Below, piece by piece: positions 1 to 10,869 of a stretch of 64,000 nucleotides of DNA. The translations under genes and the position numbers were made by a program. Each line of letters starts with the position of its first letter. Positions within the stretch are counted from its first letter, which is position 1. The DNA comes from Rhynchonema sp. JSB1_4 (Eukaryota > Nematoda > Chromadorea > Monhysterida > Xyalidae), in NCBI GenBank assembly GCA_030248065.1, contig JASAMV010009190.1:26082-90081 (forward strand), given 5' to 3'. Below the pieces are notes generated by a model that was given only the letters and a program-made list of their open reading frames with translations, was not told where the DNA came from and ran no database searches.

Positions 1-84
1 CCGGTTGATTTCCTTCAAATCGGCCAGTCTGTCCAATTTGACCACTGGGTTCATCCCTGCGCACTGGCAGTCGTCGTCGGCCAT
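1..84 (-). CDS. 5' end of an unrecognised gene, running off the window
   Basis: An ATG at 84-82 in good context (purine at -3, G at +4) opens 28 in-frame codons to the window edge. The product begins MADDDCQCAGMNPVVKLDRL and continues to EINR. No splice donor is seen before the edge. I do not recognise the protein, and 28 codons are too few to assign a family. The upstream flank (85-500) has no competing long frame. It could be a chance open frame. Confidence 0.35.
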   Translation of the reverse strand, partial: MADDDCQCAGMNPVVKLDRLADLKEINR

Positions 85-798
85 TGTGACAGCGGACGAC
101 GACAAAACGACGAGTCTCTGCGCAATTTTGACGGAAAAAGTCGATTCAGGAATACCTAATATACAGTAAAACACCAAAAAGCTACCTGTCGACGTCTTTC
201 TTCCCTGCGCTTTGCAATGCCCTGTCTCGACGCTTGTCGTTTTGACGCCTTGACAACCGTGTATCCTCGAGAGCGCTTTTTGCGAGGCATCGTGCAAAAG
301 CGAAATCAAAGGGTCCCCATTCTGGCCTGCAAAACCGTTTTTTCCAAATGAATTGCCTGTACTAAAGGAATTTCGAAGTCAAAAACACCCGTTTTTGAGC
401 AATTGCATATGGTTTGTTAATCCCCGCCTGCCTGTTTCAGGCACGAAAAAGGGTCGCTTTCAGCTGCTTTGGACCCTTTTAAACTATTTTGTAACATAGG
501 TTCGAAACCCCGAGAATTTTTTTCGCCATTTTCAGACAAAAAAACACATTTTTTCGGAAAAATAAATTACCGGTAAGGTAATTGTTCCGGGTGATTTATT
601 TCCGAAAATCACCGGCTCCGGATAAAACGGTTTTTTCTTCAGGAAAAAAACGTTTTTTAGTGAGTCACTATATTCCTGGCAGCTGCGGTTTTTTTCGGTC
701 TTTTTTGTTTTTTTCACCTACACAAACTGTCGAAAAAAACGAAAAAAATATTTTTGACACGAAAAAACCGGTTTTCCGTCCGCAACTGTAACACTAAC
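85..798. other. Intergenic, hairpin-rich A/T tracts
   Basis: No gene is supported here. Bases 520-790 hold runs of A and T around CCGG cores (for example TTACCGGTAA near 569-578), like the palindromic A/T segments seen at 6950-7010, 9000-9070, 26440-26500 and 36340-36430. It is probably a decayed MITE interior; no clean termini were found. Confidence 0.4.
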
Positions 799-1376
799 AT
801 ACCGTTAAAACCTAAATACAAGGGGGGCTTTGTTAATTCACTGACCCCATTTTGGGCATTTGGGGGCTCTATTCCCGGGGAGAGTTCCTGGGGGTGTGTT
901 AAGGTCGGGCCGGCCCGATTGCGACCTCTGCACTGCTGTGTAGGGGATGTTACTCAGAGGGGCTCTATTCCGGGGGGCGGCTTTATTAATTCATTGACCC
1001 CGTTTTAGGGGCTGTATCACGGGAGGGGCCGTATTTACCAAGGTTTTTACACGGTGCACGATAATTTTCCCCTCCGGGGGTACCGTGGAGTCGGTAATAC
1101 AGCCTCGCCCCAAGAATACAACCCCCAGTAACAGAAAGCCTCCCTGAGAGCCCAAGTGAAAACATAGAGCCCCCCAAGAATACAACCCCCAGTAACAGAA
1201 AGCCGCCCTGCGAACTGAGAGCCCAAGTGAAGACATAGAGCCAGCCCCCCGGGTACTTTTGCCTTAATACACGCCGACGAAAAACGGTTGTATCTCCCGT
1301 GGACGCGTGCTCGGTCGGACGGATTTCCGTAAAGGTATAATTGGTCGCTCGTTCGCTGCCCCAGCCCAGCCCCCAA
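799..1376. repeat. Degenerate copy of the G-rich MITE-1 family
   Basis: Starts with a decayed form of the MITE-1 end (ACCGTTAAAACCTAAATAC at about 801) followed by the family pattern of G-runs and ATTCACTGACCCC blocks. It is rearranged; 1100-1250 contains a local direct duplication of an ACAGAAAGCC segment. Boundaries are approximate. Confidence 0.5.
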
Positions 1377-1780
1377 TACCGTAAAAACCTAAATAGAAGG
1401 GGGCTCTTATTAATTCACTGATCCCATTTGGGGGGGGGGCTCTATTACGGGGGCTCTATTCCGGCTCCGGGGGGCCTCTATTAATTCACTGACCCGAACC
1501 TGAAAATTTGTTCCCAGAAATACCCCTGAAAAGGGGTCTGAAAGGATGTTTTTTCGCTTGTAATCGCATTTATTCGTCAATAAGAGGCGTATTATGTGCT
1601 CTGTCTGAACGAAGGACAAAACAAGCGTGCATAAATGTACCTGTACACCACTATCAAGCCTTAATACACTACTGCATAGGGGATGTTACTTAAGGGGACT
1701 CTATCAATTCACTGACCCCTTTTTGGGGGGCTGTATTACGGGGCGGGCTCTATTCCGGGGGCTGTACCGTTTTTACAGTA
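1377..1780. mobile_element. MITE-1, G-rich, TA target
   Basis: The left end is TACCGTAAAAACCTAAATAG. The right end is a decayed inverse (CCGTTTTTACAGTA). The interior carries G-runs, paired ATTCACTGACCC blocks and a short unique core, the same as the copies at 7960-8402 and 9270-9707. There is no coding capacity. Confidence 0.7.
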
Positions 1781-1877
1781 TGCAGCAAAGTTTGAAAGAA
1801 ATTAACATAAAAGTCTGAAAGAAAAACCAAAAGAAAGAGAAATTTTACTGATTACGGTGGAAGCGGGTGATTACACT

Positions 1878-3066
1878 CGTATGTGGACACTTCTTGACGC
1901 ACGGACAAGAATTCTTGTCTTTCTTGTCTTTCCTGTCTTTCTTGTCTTTCTTGTCCGTATAGTCAAGAAGTGGTCTTTACGCCCGGGCGTAACATACATT
2001 TCTTGACTACGCGGACAAGAAAGACAGAAATAATAATACACAGTCAAGAAGTGTGCGTTACGCCTGGGCGTGAGGACCACCTCTTGACTACGTGGTCTGG
2101 GTGGACAGAAACACAATGTAAGTTATCCGAATAAAAAATTAGTCGGTAAAACCAAAACGTACATGTACATGGGTCCCAATTTGCAGATTAAGTACTCAAG
2201 GCGATATAACATGCATAGGAACATCGAAATTTTGAGTGACAGTATGTGACAAAAGTGATTAATTAGAAACCAAATCGTTCTGAAAAACTTCAATTCACAT
2301 TGTGTCTTAAAATCGTATTCAAAATTCCACAAAAACGTTTTACAAAAGTTCTTTGAGGTGTAGTGTTTAGTGGGTGTTTTTATTTTACAAAATTCGATCA
2401 CGCACCCTCTCAAGTACTGACTCGTGTGTTACATTGTGCATGGCTGACAATGATTCCGTTGATGTTCTTGTCATGTTCTTGTATTATATAACAAAACCAC
2501 AGCAAATATGCATAATTCCCAGTTCTGTTAACATGTCCTGTGATCTGTCCTGATGTCCGTGATCTTTCTCTCTCCTTGGCGCTTTTTGTATCGTTCCACA
2601 CAGTGAAAGGTCGCTCGCTACATAAAACTAGGGAGAATCTCAGGAGTGTCCATTGTTGTATAAGTTTCGGCCAATTTCCATTCTCATAAACTGCCATAGA
2701 TTTGTTGGTGCATACAAAAAGCAGTAGTACTTCGCAACGAAGTTGCACAAAACATCTCTCACGCAAGCACCAAAGTGATTCATTAAGAAGAGTTGAGTGT
2801 TTAGATTAGAACAGTCATCTCTCATAGTCAAGAAATGGTCTTTACGCCCAGCCGTAACGCACACTTCTTGACGCTAAAACATAATTTTTGTCTTTCTTGT
2901 CTTTCTTGTCCGCGTAGTCAAGAAGTGGTCCTCACGCCCAGGCGTAACGCACACTTCTTGACTGTGTATTATTATTTCTGTCTTTCTTGTCCGCGTAGTC
3001 AAGAAGTGGTCGTTACGCCCGGCCGTAGCATACAGTTCTTGACGCGTCAAGAAGTGTCTAGCTACC
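1878..3066. mobile_element. Foldback element FB1 with subterminal palindromic units
   Basis: Flanked by an exact 8-bp direct repeat ATTACACT (1870-1877 and 3067-3074). The ends contain GGACACTTCTTGACG and its inverse, the right end finishing AAGTGTCTAGCTACC. Both flanks of the element hold several palindromic units with GTCAAGAAGTG arms around a TTACGCCCGGGCGTAA-like core. The middle (2110-2820) has no recognisable gene. An 8-bp duplication fits hAT- or P-type transposases; no transposase is present, so it is non-autonomous. Confidence 0.8.
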
Positions 3067-3074
3067 ATTACACT

Positions 3075-3690
3075 GATGGTCAGTTGCGGGACTTCGGAAG
3101 CCATTGTGGTTCGCTTCGTCACCACGAAGTGAGACATTCCAGGAAAGACAAGAAAGAGCATTTGGACAGAGTGCGACGATGTCACTGTTAGCACACATGG
3201 TTTGAGCATGCGTTTTGTAACCAAAAACATGTGAATACAAACAAACACTATGAACCGAAACGAAACCACACTCACTCGTGTTCCGGAGGTTTACCGTTAC
3301 ATGCCAAAGACGATGCAATGTTGCGCACACCGATCGCTTTATTCAGCTTCAACGCGCGCGATACGGCGCGTAAAAACCATAGAAATCACAATTACAGACT
3401 TTCAACAATAAAACACAGTAAAATTTATTATTTCACACTGCTTGACTACATTTGACTTTGAGACAGATCTATGAACATGAAGAAGAAGACATTTGAGTCT
3501 TAGTTTATTTCGCGATGAAGCCTACCAATCAGAGATGAGTACTACTGCAGCATTTGAAGGGCATTAGTAGAGTAGTCAATCACTATACAGAACACGGGAC
3601 AGCGTGAAATAGCTCATCATCAAAAGCGGACAATATACACAATCATAAATTATTTTCCCGGCAGCAGACGACCGAAGCCATAATCTAAAC
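3075..3690. other. Intergenic, 3' flank of SUCLG1
   Basis: I see no gene, RNA or complete transposon here. The stretch 3699 down to about 3500 on the minus strand probably holds the 3' UTR of the ligase gene. Confidence 0.4.
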
Positions 3691-3698
3691 ATGAAAAT

Positions 3699-6600
3699 TT
3701 AGGCAGTTGCCACTTTTCCATCCAGTTCAGCGAGTAGTTGTGCCATAAGTTTGCCCATTTGTGCTGGCGATTCAACGACCTGAAGTTTTTTATAAGATAC
3801 ACGAAAACAGCCAAGGGCGTCGATTTTTGTACAAAATTATGAAGATTTTTCAGATACTGTGTTGTAAAGTCAAGCGGCCGATAATTTGTCCCAAACCTAA
3901 CATGTACAGCCTTCATACACAGATCGGGTTTAAAACTTGAAAAGCACAGAATATTCTCTCATTGGACTGGACCAAACCCAACTGTTGAAGGCACAAAGTG
4001 CATTCTACTCCGTCCAGACTCAGCCAAAACATAAATCCACAACATACAAAACGTACATTAACACTGGCAGCTTGTAGCGCCTTGATTTTCTCGGTTGCCG
4101 TGCCTTTGCCGCCGGAAATGATGGCACCAGCGTGACCCATTCGTCGGCCGGGCGGTGCTGTTGTGCCGGCAATAAATGAAACAACTGGCTTCGCGTTGCG
4201 GCCCTGAAAAACAGTCAGGCAGGATCAATCAATTTTACCCGTTTTTATACGAGACGAAAAATTAAGGTACAAAACAAAACAGAAGTAAAACGCTACCAAC
4301 CGCATTGTTTTGCTTCAGATATTCAGCGGCCTGTTCTTCAGCAGTGCCACCAATTTCACCGATCATGATAATGCCTGCAAACGTAAGGATCAAGTAAGGT
4401 CATAGTAGTGGCTGGGGGGGGTTACCCCCCTCTCAGTACTTACCTACCACAAAACCCGAGGGGGGGGTTGGGGGGGGTTGAGTACTTACCTCTCACAACT
4501 CCAAATCATACCTCTCACAAGCAATTTTATACCTTTTTAAGGCAAAAATCGGTGTTTTTCGACCTTATTTTCCCAAAAATCGCGCGCTCCGCGCGCAAAC
4601 CCACCCATAATACCTATTTTTAGGCGATTTTCGGCGAAAATTTTGAAAAAGTACTATAATTTTTACCTCAATTTTTGGCCAAAATTGTATCACAAAAAAC
4701 GGTGTTTTTTCGCCTTTTTGGGTGTCCAAAATCATACCTCTCACGCTTCCGGTCCCAACCCCGCATCATACTTACCTCACACACATGGGCCTGCCACTAC
4801 ACTGAGTAAGGTATAGACGCAGTCAAAATAAATCTGCCATAAATCTTTCGTCTGTCATGAGTTTCATTGATGCCACTCATTGAGTAACACAGAAGTCAGT
4901 GACGTGGCGACCTTCGCACAAGTCCAAACAACTGGAATCATCAAAATAGATTGCAATACCAAGTCACCACACTACGGTACCACGTTTGACACCGAACTAA
5001 GAAAGTAACAATAAAATTGGCCAAACATCGAACCTTTCGTGTCAGCATCGTGTAGGAAAATATCTAGACAATCAATGAAGTCAGTTCCATTGAACGGATC
5101 GCCACCAATGCCAATACAAAGCGTCTGGCCCAGTCCAGTTGTTGTTGTTTGATGCACGGCTTCGTAGGTTAGCGTACCGCTGCGACTGACCACGCCTAAA
5201 ATTGGGCTCTCTTATTTTATCGAACTATGGCGATTCAACAACATCCGTGAATTTTTCGAAATGAGCCACTGGCTCATTTAGCAAAATCTACTGGCTCATT
5301 TTGAAATCCGCTGGGTAATTTTAAAATGAGGTAAAATAAATTGTTTTAGCACTACCCTCGTGCGTTCTTGGTGCGTTCTGATGCTAAACAGGGCCGTATT
5401 GCCTAAAAACTGACGGTAGCCGCGCGTGGCGCGAAAATTTTAACGTTTTACACAGGTGACCCTTTACACCACGGATGCTAAGAAAAGGTTCTTTTTTGTC
5501 TGCGGTTTTCGCAGCAGTTTGTATGACGCTTTGGGGTTTGAGGTCATCGTGGCACTTTCTACAGCTGAACAAGACTGCATGTTCCCCTGGTCACACACCC
5601 AGACGACAAGTGGCAATACATGCGCGAAGCATGAAAAATTTTCGATTTGGGCTGTTCGTTACCTTTGGAAGATGCTTCCTGCTCTCTGGCTCACTACTGA
5701 CTCATTGAAATTATGCTGACTCATTAGTACTGGTTCATTTGCTAAAATCTACTGGCTCATTTCATTTCAAGTTCTTACTGGCTCAAAGAGCCAGTAAAAA
5801 TCGCAAACTTGCGTGGCACTTTTTATTTACAGCTAATGACTCGAATAGTTACCCACTACAGCATACCTATACATCCACCTTTGTGCACCTGACCGGGCAT
5901 GATACCGATTTTGCATTGGTCGGCCTGGAGAATAAGTGATGGACAGTCATTCCTTTGAGAAAAACAACAGTAAGCAGTAAAAATAAAAAAATAATAAGAA
6001 AGATTTACAACAACAGACTGAAAACCTACTCTAATGATTCCGGGACAGTTCGGTCCCAATAAGCGCGTGGCGCTCTGATGCATCAGTCGGTTTTTCACTT
6101 TCACCATATCGTGCTGTGGGATGCCTTCGGTGATGGCGACAACCTGCAAGTCAAGTGTTCAGTGCGATGCATCGAATCATAATTCCATACAAAATGCCAT
6201 TTGGGACACTCGAGATTTTTATACTATTCCGAATAGCATACGAATCGCTAAAATACTGAAAGATTTCGGGAAATGCCAAAAAGTATGCTAAAGCCGAATT
6301 TATATTTATAGCGAACATACAACGAGTCTCTGGACACTATCCAAAACGTATCAAAATACAAAAGCCTTATTTCAGTTGCGAAAAACAGACCAGCGGCACT
6401 TCAGCATCAATGGCTTCCATCATCGCTTTGGCAGCACCGGGCGCTGGCACATAGATTACCGATGCCGAGGCTCCTGTGGCATCCATGGCCTAAAAAGTGT
6501 GGTTTCAGTAAACACACCTTACCAAAGCAACGAAAAAACATAAAATTCATGTTTTTTTCAATTCCAACAAACCTCTTTCACCGAATTGAACACGGGTCGT

Positions 6601-7549
6601 TCTAAATGCGTCTGTCCGCCTTTGCCCGGTGAAACACCGCCAACCACTTGTGTGCCATATTCGATCATTTGTTTGCTGTGAAACGTACCCTGAAAGATGG
6701 GAATCAAATCTATATGTTATTGTTGAGCTCAAAAATAAATCCGCAATTTTCTATGAAAACGAGAAGGTCTCTAGTCCTCAAAAAGCAAAATCAAAACGAA
6801 GTACGGACCTGTTTGCCGGTGAATCCTTGCACGATTACTTTGGTATTTCGGTCGATCGACAGATTCTGTCTGGTGTCTGTGTACGCATTTCGACTGATTC
6901 CGGTCACTGAAAAAAATACAAATTACCTTAATCTATACTTGCGGGCCGGAAAAAAACCGTTTTTTTTCCGGAAAAAAACCGAAAAAAACCGTTTTTTTTC
7001 CGAGGCCCGGAAAAATATAGAAAAAAAAAAATTTACCGAAATATTTTCAAAGGTTGCGAAAGGATGTTGTCAAAACCAATGTAAATCGGTGCTAAACAGT
7101 TCAAAATGAGCACTTTTTAATCTCCAGGTGCATTTAGCCTGTTTCAGGCCATTTCCAGACGAAAATTTTCCAAAAACACATATAAAAAAAATAAAAACGA
7201 AAAAAAAAACGGTTTTTTTTTTCAAAAATATATTTTGCGGAAAAATACGCAAGTATACCTTAATCTGCCCTCAACCAGCCGGCGATCCGGCGGTTTTGTA
7301 TCCACCCACATGCCTGCTGCAAGCAACTTTTCATGCGACAAGAGCAATGAAGACTTCCAGGTTTCAGCAGCAAAAGCAGGCATGAAATTTGTGCCAAAGA
7401 AATGGCTAAAATTTGGCTTTTGCTGCAGACACATCTTGTGGTTCAAAATGCGATTCAGAATTTTGCCCAGACAAACCGGATGAAGACGACATGACACTTC
7501 TGGGCACAAACGAAACGAACAGCCGAGCTGATTTCGGTAGAATCGACAT
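3699..7549 (-). CDS. SUCLG1: Succinate-CoA ligase (ADP/GDP-forming) subunit alpha, mitochondrial
   Basis: TCA-cycle enzyme subunit: with the beta subunit it interconverts succinyl-CoA and succinate with NDP phosphorylation in the mitochondrial matrix. Ten exons with GT/AG borders and matching phases: 7549-7477, 6906-6809, 6689-6573, 6489-6391, 6143-6030, 5924-5867, 5195-5034, 4374-4301, 4203-4057, 3779-3699. They total 1023 nt, i.e. 340 residues, normal for the family. Exon 1 gives a basic, Ser-rich presequence ([11 protein letters not shown]...). Recognisable blocks follow: [107 protein letters not shown], and MGHAGAII with the phosphorylated His at about residue 289. The C-terminus is [10 protein letters not shown]. 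All exons are intact. Introns carry transposons at 4401-4804 and 6934-7257. Donor sites are loose (gttcga, gtctgt). Confidence 0.95.
4401..4804. mobile_element. hAT-like MITE in a SUCLG1 intron
   Basis: Exact 8-bp target duplication AGTAAGGT (4393-4400 and 4805-4812). Imperfect terminal inverted repeats: CATAGTAGTGGC on the left, GCCACTACACTG on the right. There is no coding capacity. The ends resemble the elements at 19604, 20116, 45974 and 48430. Confidence 0.85.
5205..5830. repeat. Intronic block with repeated ACTGGCTCATT motif
   Basis: In the SUCLG1 intron between exons 6 and 7, the motif ACTGGCTCATT and variants recur at 5265-5310 and 5690-5800 with a shared CTAAAATCTACTGGCTCATT segment. 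This may be an old transposon with repeated ends, but no target duplication was identified. Confidence 0.35.
6934..7257. mobile_element. hAT-like MITE with TATACTTGCG ends, in SUCLG1 intron 1
   Basis: Exact 8-bp target duplication CCTTAATC (6926-6933 and 7258-7265). Terminal inverted repeat TATACTTGCG / CGCAAGTATA. The interior is runs of A and T around CCGG and GGCC hairpins. Related copies are at 26429-27183 and 44777-45141. Confidence 0.85.
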
Positions 7550-7959
7550 GATTTCGTTCGGCGAATTGTACTGTTTTATTCCGTTGCGTCAAACTGAGGC
7601 TGCCACCTGAACGCCGCGCCACTCCTCACACTGGAGGATAAAAATTGACTAGTTCCGTTCGTCTGGTCAACTGATCGGTCAATCGTGGCACTGGCACGTG
7701 TCGTGTTCAGTCGCAGCACAAACTGCCAATCATGACAAAATTGGTTGCGATCTGAACTAAAATTGATTTTGCGTTGACCAGAGGTTGCAATCGGACCGGC
7801 CCGAGCCCTACCCGCCCCGCAAAAGTAGCCACAGCACTGTACTGAAACAAAGATGCGCTGGCGAATTCACAGTTTATTAGCAGTTGCAGTGTAGTGTGCT
7901 AAAACGTTGCAGCCTGCGCCGTGTAAAATACATAAAATGTGCTTGATTTGGCAAGAAAG
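7550..7959. promoter_or_regulatory. 5' flank of SUCLG1, probable promoter region
   Basis: This is the non-coding stretch directly upstream of the SUCLG1 start codon (minus strand). No transposon end is seen before 7960. I see no clear TATA box or other named element; the promoter role is inferred from position only. Confidence 0.3.
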
Positions 7960-8402
7960 TACCGTAAAAACCTAAATAGAAGGGGGGGGGCTCTATTAAC
8001 TCACTGACCCCATTTTGGGGGGCTCTATTACGGGGGGGGCTCTATTCCGGGGGGCCTCTATTAATTCACTGACCCGAACCTGAAAAATTGTTCCCAGAAA
8101 TACCCCCAAAAACCCCTAAAAATGGGTTTGAAAGGATGTTTTTTCGCTGGTAATCGCATTTATTCGTGTCTATTCGTCAATTAGAGGCATATTATGTGCT
8201 CTGAACGAACAATAAACGTGCATAAATGTACCTGTGCACCGCTATCAGGCCTTAATACACTACTGTATAGGGGATGTTCCTTAGGGGGGGGGCTCTATTC
8301 CGGGGGGGGGGGGCTCTATTAATTCACTGACCCCTTTTTGGGGGGCTGTATTACGGGGGGGGCTCTATTCCGGGGGGGGGATGTATTTAGGTTTTTACGG
8401 TA
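7960..8402. mobile_element. MITE-1, full copy
   Basis: TA target duplication; ends TACCGTAAAAACCTAAATAG and TATTTAGGTTTTTACGGTA. The interior has several runs of 7-10 G alternating with CTCTATT and ATTCACTGACCCC. Confidence 0.85.
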
Positions 8403-8580
8403 AGCGTCTTGCGGTGTTTCAGGCATGTTAGGTGTTTTAGGCACTTAGGCTTAACCTTAGGCTTGTAATGGATGCCAAAATCGTTTTCAGCGACCCTGAA
8501 AACCCCTGGAGGATTTTGTACGGCATTTCTACAGGTTTTGGCAATTTTTCTGCCAGGTCCCGTTTATTTAAGGAGTGCCC
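8403..8580. other. Short unique spacer between MITE-1 copies
   Basis: No gene or element recognised. It contains a small direct repeat of TTAGGC-type words at 8430-8465. Confidence 0.3.
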
Positions 8581-8762
8581 AATAAACGTGCGTAAATGTA
8601 CTTGTACACCACTATCAAGCGTTAATACACTACTGTATGGGGGATGTTACTTAGGGGGGCTCTATTCCGGAGGGGGCTCTATTAATTCACTGACCCCTTT
8701 TTGGGGGCTGTATTACGAGGAGAGCTCCATTCCAGGGGGCTGTATTTAGGTTTTTACGGTAG
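8581..8762. mobile_element. MITE-1, right half only
   Basis: Matches the right half of the family from the AATAAACGTGC core to the terminal TTTAGGTTTTTACGGTA. The left half is missing. Confidence 0.7.
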
Positions 8763-9073
8763 GTTCAAAAAAATCGCAAAAATTATGACAAAGATCGGGT
8801 AAAATCTGACCCAAAATATTCGGGCCGGGTCGGGTCGGGCCGGAGATTTGGGAGCTCGGGCAGGGCCGGCCAAACCCGGCCCGAATGCGACCTCTACACA
8901 GGACGGTGCCCGGAATTTTTGGCATGGTCGTCGACCAGGCACAGGTTTTTGACACCAAAAACACATTTTCGCGGAAAAAATAACTTACTAGTTACTAGTA
9001 ACGTTTCTGGGTTATTTATTTTCGAAAATTACCGGGTTCCGAAAAAAACGGTTCTTCTTCAATTGGGCACCTG
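8763..9073. other. Unique sequence, no gene seen
   Basis: GC-rich CGGGCCGG-type repeats (8820-8885) are followed by an A/T hairpin tract (8965-9060). Neither strand has a frame I would call a gene. Confidence 0.3.
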
Positions 9074-9809
9074 TAAAGGCAGTCTACGGGAGGTTGTCAC
9101 TCAGCCCCCGAATACCGTAACCTACCGCAAGAGAGATCGTTGCGAGACCCATGCTGATCGCTGCTTATCAACACGTGTATTAGCGGCAGCAAGCTGGACA
9201 TTGTCATCATGCGCGTCGATCACCAAAACTTGGAAATGTTGGTTGGTGTTGGCGCTAACACGCAAAACATACCGTAAAAACCTAAATAGAAGGGGGGGGG
9301 CTCTTAATTCACTGACCCCATTTTGGGGGGGCTCTATTACGGGGGGGCTCTATTCCGGGGGGGCCTCTATTAATTCACTGACCCGAACCTGAAAAATTGT
9401 TCCCAGAAATACCCCCAAAAACCCCTAAAAATTGGTTTGAAAGGATGTTTTTTCGCTTGTAATCGCATTTATTCGTGTCTATTCGTCAATTAGAGGCATA
9501 TTATGTGCTCTGAACGAACAATAAACGTGCATAAATGTACCTGTGCACCACTATCAGGCCTTAATACACTACTGTATAGGGGATGTTACTTAGGGGGGGG
9601 GCTCTATTCCGGGGAGGGCTCTATTAATTCACTGACCCCTTTTTGGGGGGCTGTATTACGGGGGGGGGCTCTATTCCGGGGGGGGCTGTATTTAGGTTTT
9701 TACGGTAGATAAAAAACAAAATGGTCTCGACACGATCCTTGCAGATCAAAATTACGGTGGGTTACGGTATTCGGGGGCTGAGTGACAACCTCCCGTCGAC
9801 TGCCTTTTA
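9074..9809. mobile_element. MITE-2 interrupted by MITE-1
   Basis: MITE-2 has long terminal inverted repeats: it begins TAAAGGCAGTCTACGGGAGG and continues through TTGTCACTCAGCCCCC, closing with the inverse. This copy is split by a MITE-1 (9270-9707). Removing that insert and one TA restores the uninterrupted core seen in the copies at 26792-27090 and 29249-29542. Confidence 0.85.
9270..9707. mobile_element. MITE-1 nested in MITE-2
   Basis: TA duplicated at both ends. The flanking MITE-2 core rejoins as AAAACATAGATAAAAAAC, as in the other copies, which proves both the target site and the TA duplication. Confidence 0.9.
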
Positions 9810-10079
9810 TCTCTGTCGTGATCAGACCAAACCGACCCCCCTCCCCGCCCCGGATGTCGGCCAGGGTTCTCGGGCGTCGAGCCAGGCCAACTCATCGCAC
9901 AAAACACAAAGCAAGAGAACGGGCAGCGCGGAGCGGTCGGTGGTTTATGGTTGGACGTCCAATGTTCTGTTCCAGGCCCCGTGGTCAAGCATTAAAGTGT
10001 GTTGCTGTTTTCTGACCGAACCCCAATCAGGACTTGTATCGTGCAACAGAATATTTGTGTTGTTTGTTGCTTGTGATTT
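9810..10079. other. GC-rich unique sequence
   Basis: CpG-rich stretch (9810-9990) with overlapping open frames on both strands but no recognisable protein and no splice pattern. I do not call a gene. Confidence 0.3.
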
Positions 10080-10670
10080 CACAAAAATTGCCTGCGGCGC
10101 TTATATTTCAGTTTGAAATGGTGTTGTGATGGACTCATACAGTTCCCAGACATCCCAACAACAGCTGCATGTATAATATAGGACACCCCACACCGTATAC
10201 TGTACAGTTATTGAGCGTGTCGTAAGCTATCCACACACTTCACGTTGTTCGCCTGTTTGCAGTTGTGCGGATTAGCTATTTTTTGCTTTTGTGACACAAA
10301 GTGAGTATGGTGTGAGTCTTTATCTCTCTTCAAATTTATCCCCAAATTCACAAACAGAAGGTTGGTCTTTCCTTTGTCACATACAGTATGTATACCACAT
10401 TACACACACATTACCTTCGAATTTCTCAAAGTCAAGACCAAACGGGATTAGATCGCAGGTGATTATGTAAACATGCAAGTCAGTGGAAAAGTTCTCTTTA
10501 GTGTCCCTCAAAACATACAGTACCTTACTAACATGATTTCAGAAATTTGGTTCCTCAAGAAACCAATTTTTTGGGGGTCCGGAATAAAAAAAGTGATTTT
10601 AAAAAAAAGTTTTAAAAAGTTTCTTTTTCAAAAAAAAGTTCGATAATAAAATTTTTTTAATCCAACCCTG
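10080..10670. mobile_element. CAGGG-type hAT-like element, left end lost
   Basis: The right end is TTTTTTAATCCAACCCTG at 10670. The sequence is nearly the reverse complement of the complete copy at 27705-28485 through its CTGTACAGTTATTGAGCGTG core. The left terminal repeat and A/T tract are absent. Confidence 0.75.
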
Positions 10671-10869
10671 GTTTCGCCCTGTCAATTTTCAGTACTTTGC
10701 TTGAACTGGAACTGTTTTTTTTCATTTCAAATCACACTCATGACAAAACTATTATAGATCGGATGGGTTGCGGCGTTTTTTATGATATGGTTGAATGGGC
10801 ATGATAACAAGTGATTGTTGCGTTGCGTCATTTTTTATATTTGATGAGCAAAAGGGCTTGCACTCTTTG
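10671..10869. other. Flank between the transposon and the TPR gene
   Basis: No feature recognised. The 5' end and promoter of the following plus-strand gene may lie here. Confidence 0.25.

Noticed and set aside
497..508. GGTTCGAAACCC resembles a tRNA B box
   Set aside because: No acceptor stem, A box or anticodon arm can be folded around it.
1878..3066. Regularly spaced palindromic units looked CRISPR-like
   Set aside because: Units are inverted, not uniformly spaced, lie at both ends of an element with a target duplication, and the genome is intron-rich eukaryotic.
9721..10116. 131-codon plus-strand frame
   Set aside because: It starts in MITE-2, overlaps an equally open minus-strand frame, and resembles no protein; the openness reflects GC-rich composition.
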